This document shows, piece after piece, positions 5,882 through 6,036 of a stretch of 6,036 nt of DNA. The DNA lies in contig JBGOUJ010000476.1 of the NCBI GenBank assembly GCA_041477005.1, forward strand, positions 1-6,036, in the 5' to 3' direction. The notes beneath the pieces were generated by a model, which worked only from the letters and a program-made list of their open reading frames with translations, searched no databases and was not told the DNA's origin. The position numbers and the translations under genes are program-made. The stretch is from JBGOUJ01 sp041477005. Lineage in GTDB: Bacteria; Acidobacteriota; Terriglobia; Bryobacterales; JACQDG01. Position 1 is the first letter of the stretch; each line of letters begins with the position of its first letter.

Positions 5882-6036
5882 GTGGGCTTTTTTCGCGCAT
5901 ACCTGACCATTGCCTGCCTTGCCAGCGTGGTTGTCACCTTCGCTCAGGGCGAGCCGTTTACCTTCGCCGGCTTTCGCCTCGACATGGACCTCGCGACTCT
6001 GCTCGACAAGTACCCGCAGTCCTCGCACGAACTCAG
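5882..6036 (+). CDS. Secreted protein of unknown function (3'-partial)
   Basis: A reading frame opens at GTG 5882 and is still open at the right edge, giving 51 codons. The first 23 or so residues are a good signal peptide: Arg5, a hydrophobic stretch YLTIACLASVVVTFA (7-21), and likely cleavage near Ala21-Gly23. The mature part starts GEPFTFAGFRLDMDLATLLDK and continues past the edge. The phrase 'F-x-G-hydrophobic-x-x-hydrophobic...hydrophobic-x-x-x-x-P' recalls small periplasmic proteins that begin with a short compact domain, but no family can be named from this fragment. GTG is preferred because the signal peptide begins there and a promoter-like TGATATCAT lies 16 bases before it; no Shine-Dalgarno is visible. 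Cys11 lies inside the hydrophobic core without a lipobox pattern around a plausible cleavage site, so a lipoprotein is unlikely. Confidence 0.6.
   Translation, partial: MGFFRAYLTIACLASVVVTFAQGEPFTFAGFRLDMDLATLLDKYPQSSHEL

Noticed and set aside
5426..6028. Minus-strand ORF spanning the 3' half of fpg and the last gene
   Set aside because: It runs through the intergenic gap and opposite the Fpg zinc finger, with no domain of its own.

Overview
The window is GC-rich bacterial DNA carrying five protein-coding genes. Two are cut by the window edges, and there are four short intergenic gaps of 54 to 122 bases; no stretch longer than 300 bases lacks a gene. The gene content, the GTG starts, the secreted six-hairpin glycosidase and the overall style resemble Acidobacteriota, perhaps the Solibacter/Bryobacter group. 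That placement is an inference from gene style; no rRNA or marker gene here proves it.

Layout. (1) From the left edge to 2009 (+) runs a large exo-rhamnogalacturonan lyase-like protein of the PcRGLX/YetA type, missing its N-terminus. (2) From 3823 down to 2117 (-) lies a secreted two-part protein: a degenerate M14 carboxypeptidase-like domain followed by a GH105 unsaturated rhamnogalacturonyl hydrolase. These genes converge, and the 107-base gap between their stops is largely filled by two inverted copies of a short element that form a perfect 28-bp inverted repeat. (3) A 122-base divergent gap leads to a ROK-family sugar kinase (3946-4890, +). (4) After 118 bases holding a strong Shine-Dalgarno sequence far from any start and a 17-nt-armed hairpin comes mutM/fpg (5009-5827, +), an oxidised-base DNA glycosylase. 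(5) At 5882 (+) a small secreted protein of unknown function starts and runs off the right edge.

How the genes may work together. The first two form a plausible two-step route for pectin rhamnogalacturonan I: a lyase makes 4,5-unsaturated galacturonyl-rhamnose products, and a GH105 enzyme removes the unsaturated uronic acid. In Bacillus subtilis the equivalents (YetA and YteR/YesR) also belong to rhamnogalacturonan-use loci. The ROK kinase could phosphorylate a hexose from carbohydrate breakdown, but nothing ties it to this substrate. Fpg is a housekeeping repair gene and the last gene is unassigned.

The most unusual points are the apparently dead M14 domain fused to GH105, the inverted pair of elements between the convergent genes, the odd leader of fpg, and a shared TCGTGATA motif just upstream of two genes that may have very short leaders. 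No mobile element, CRISPR array, tRNA or rRNA was seen.
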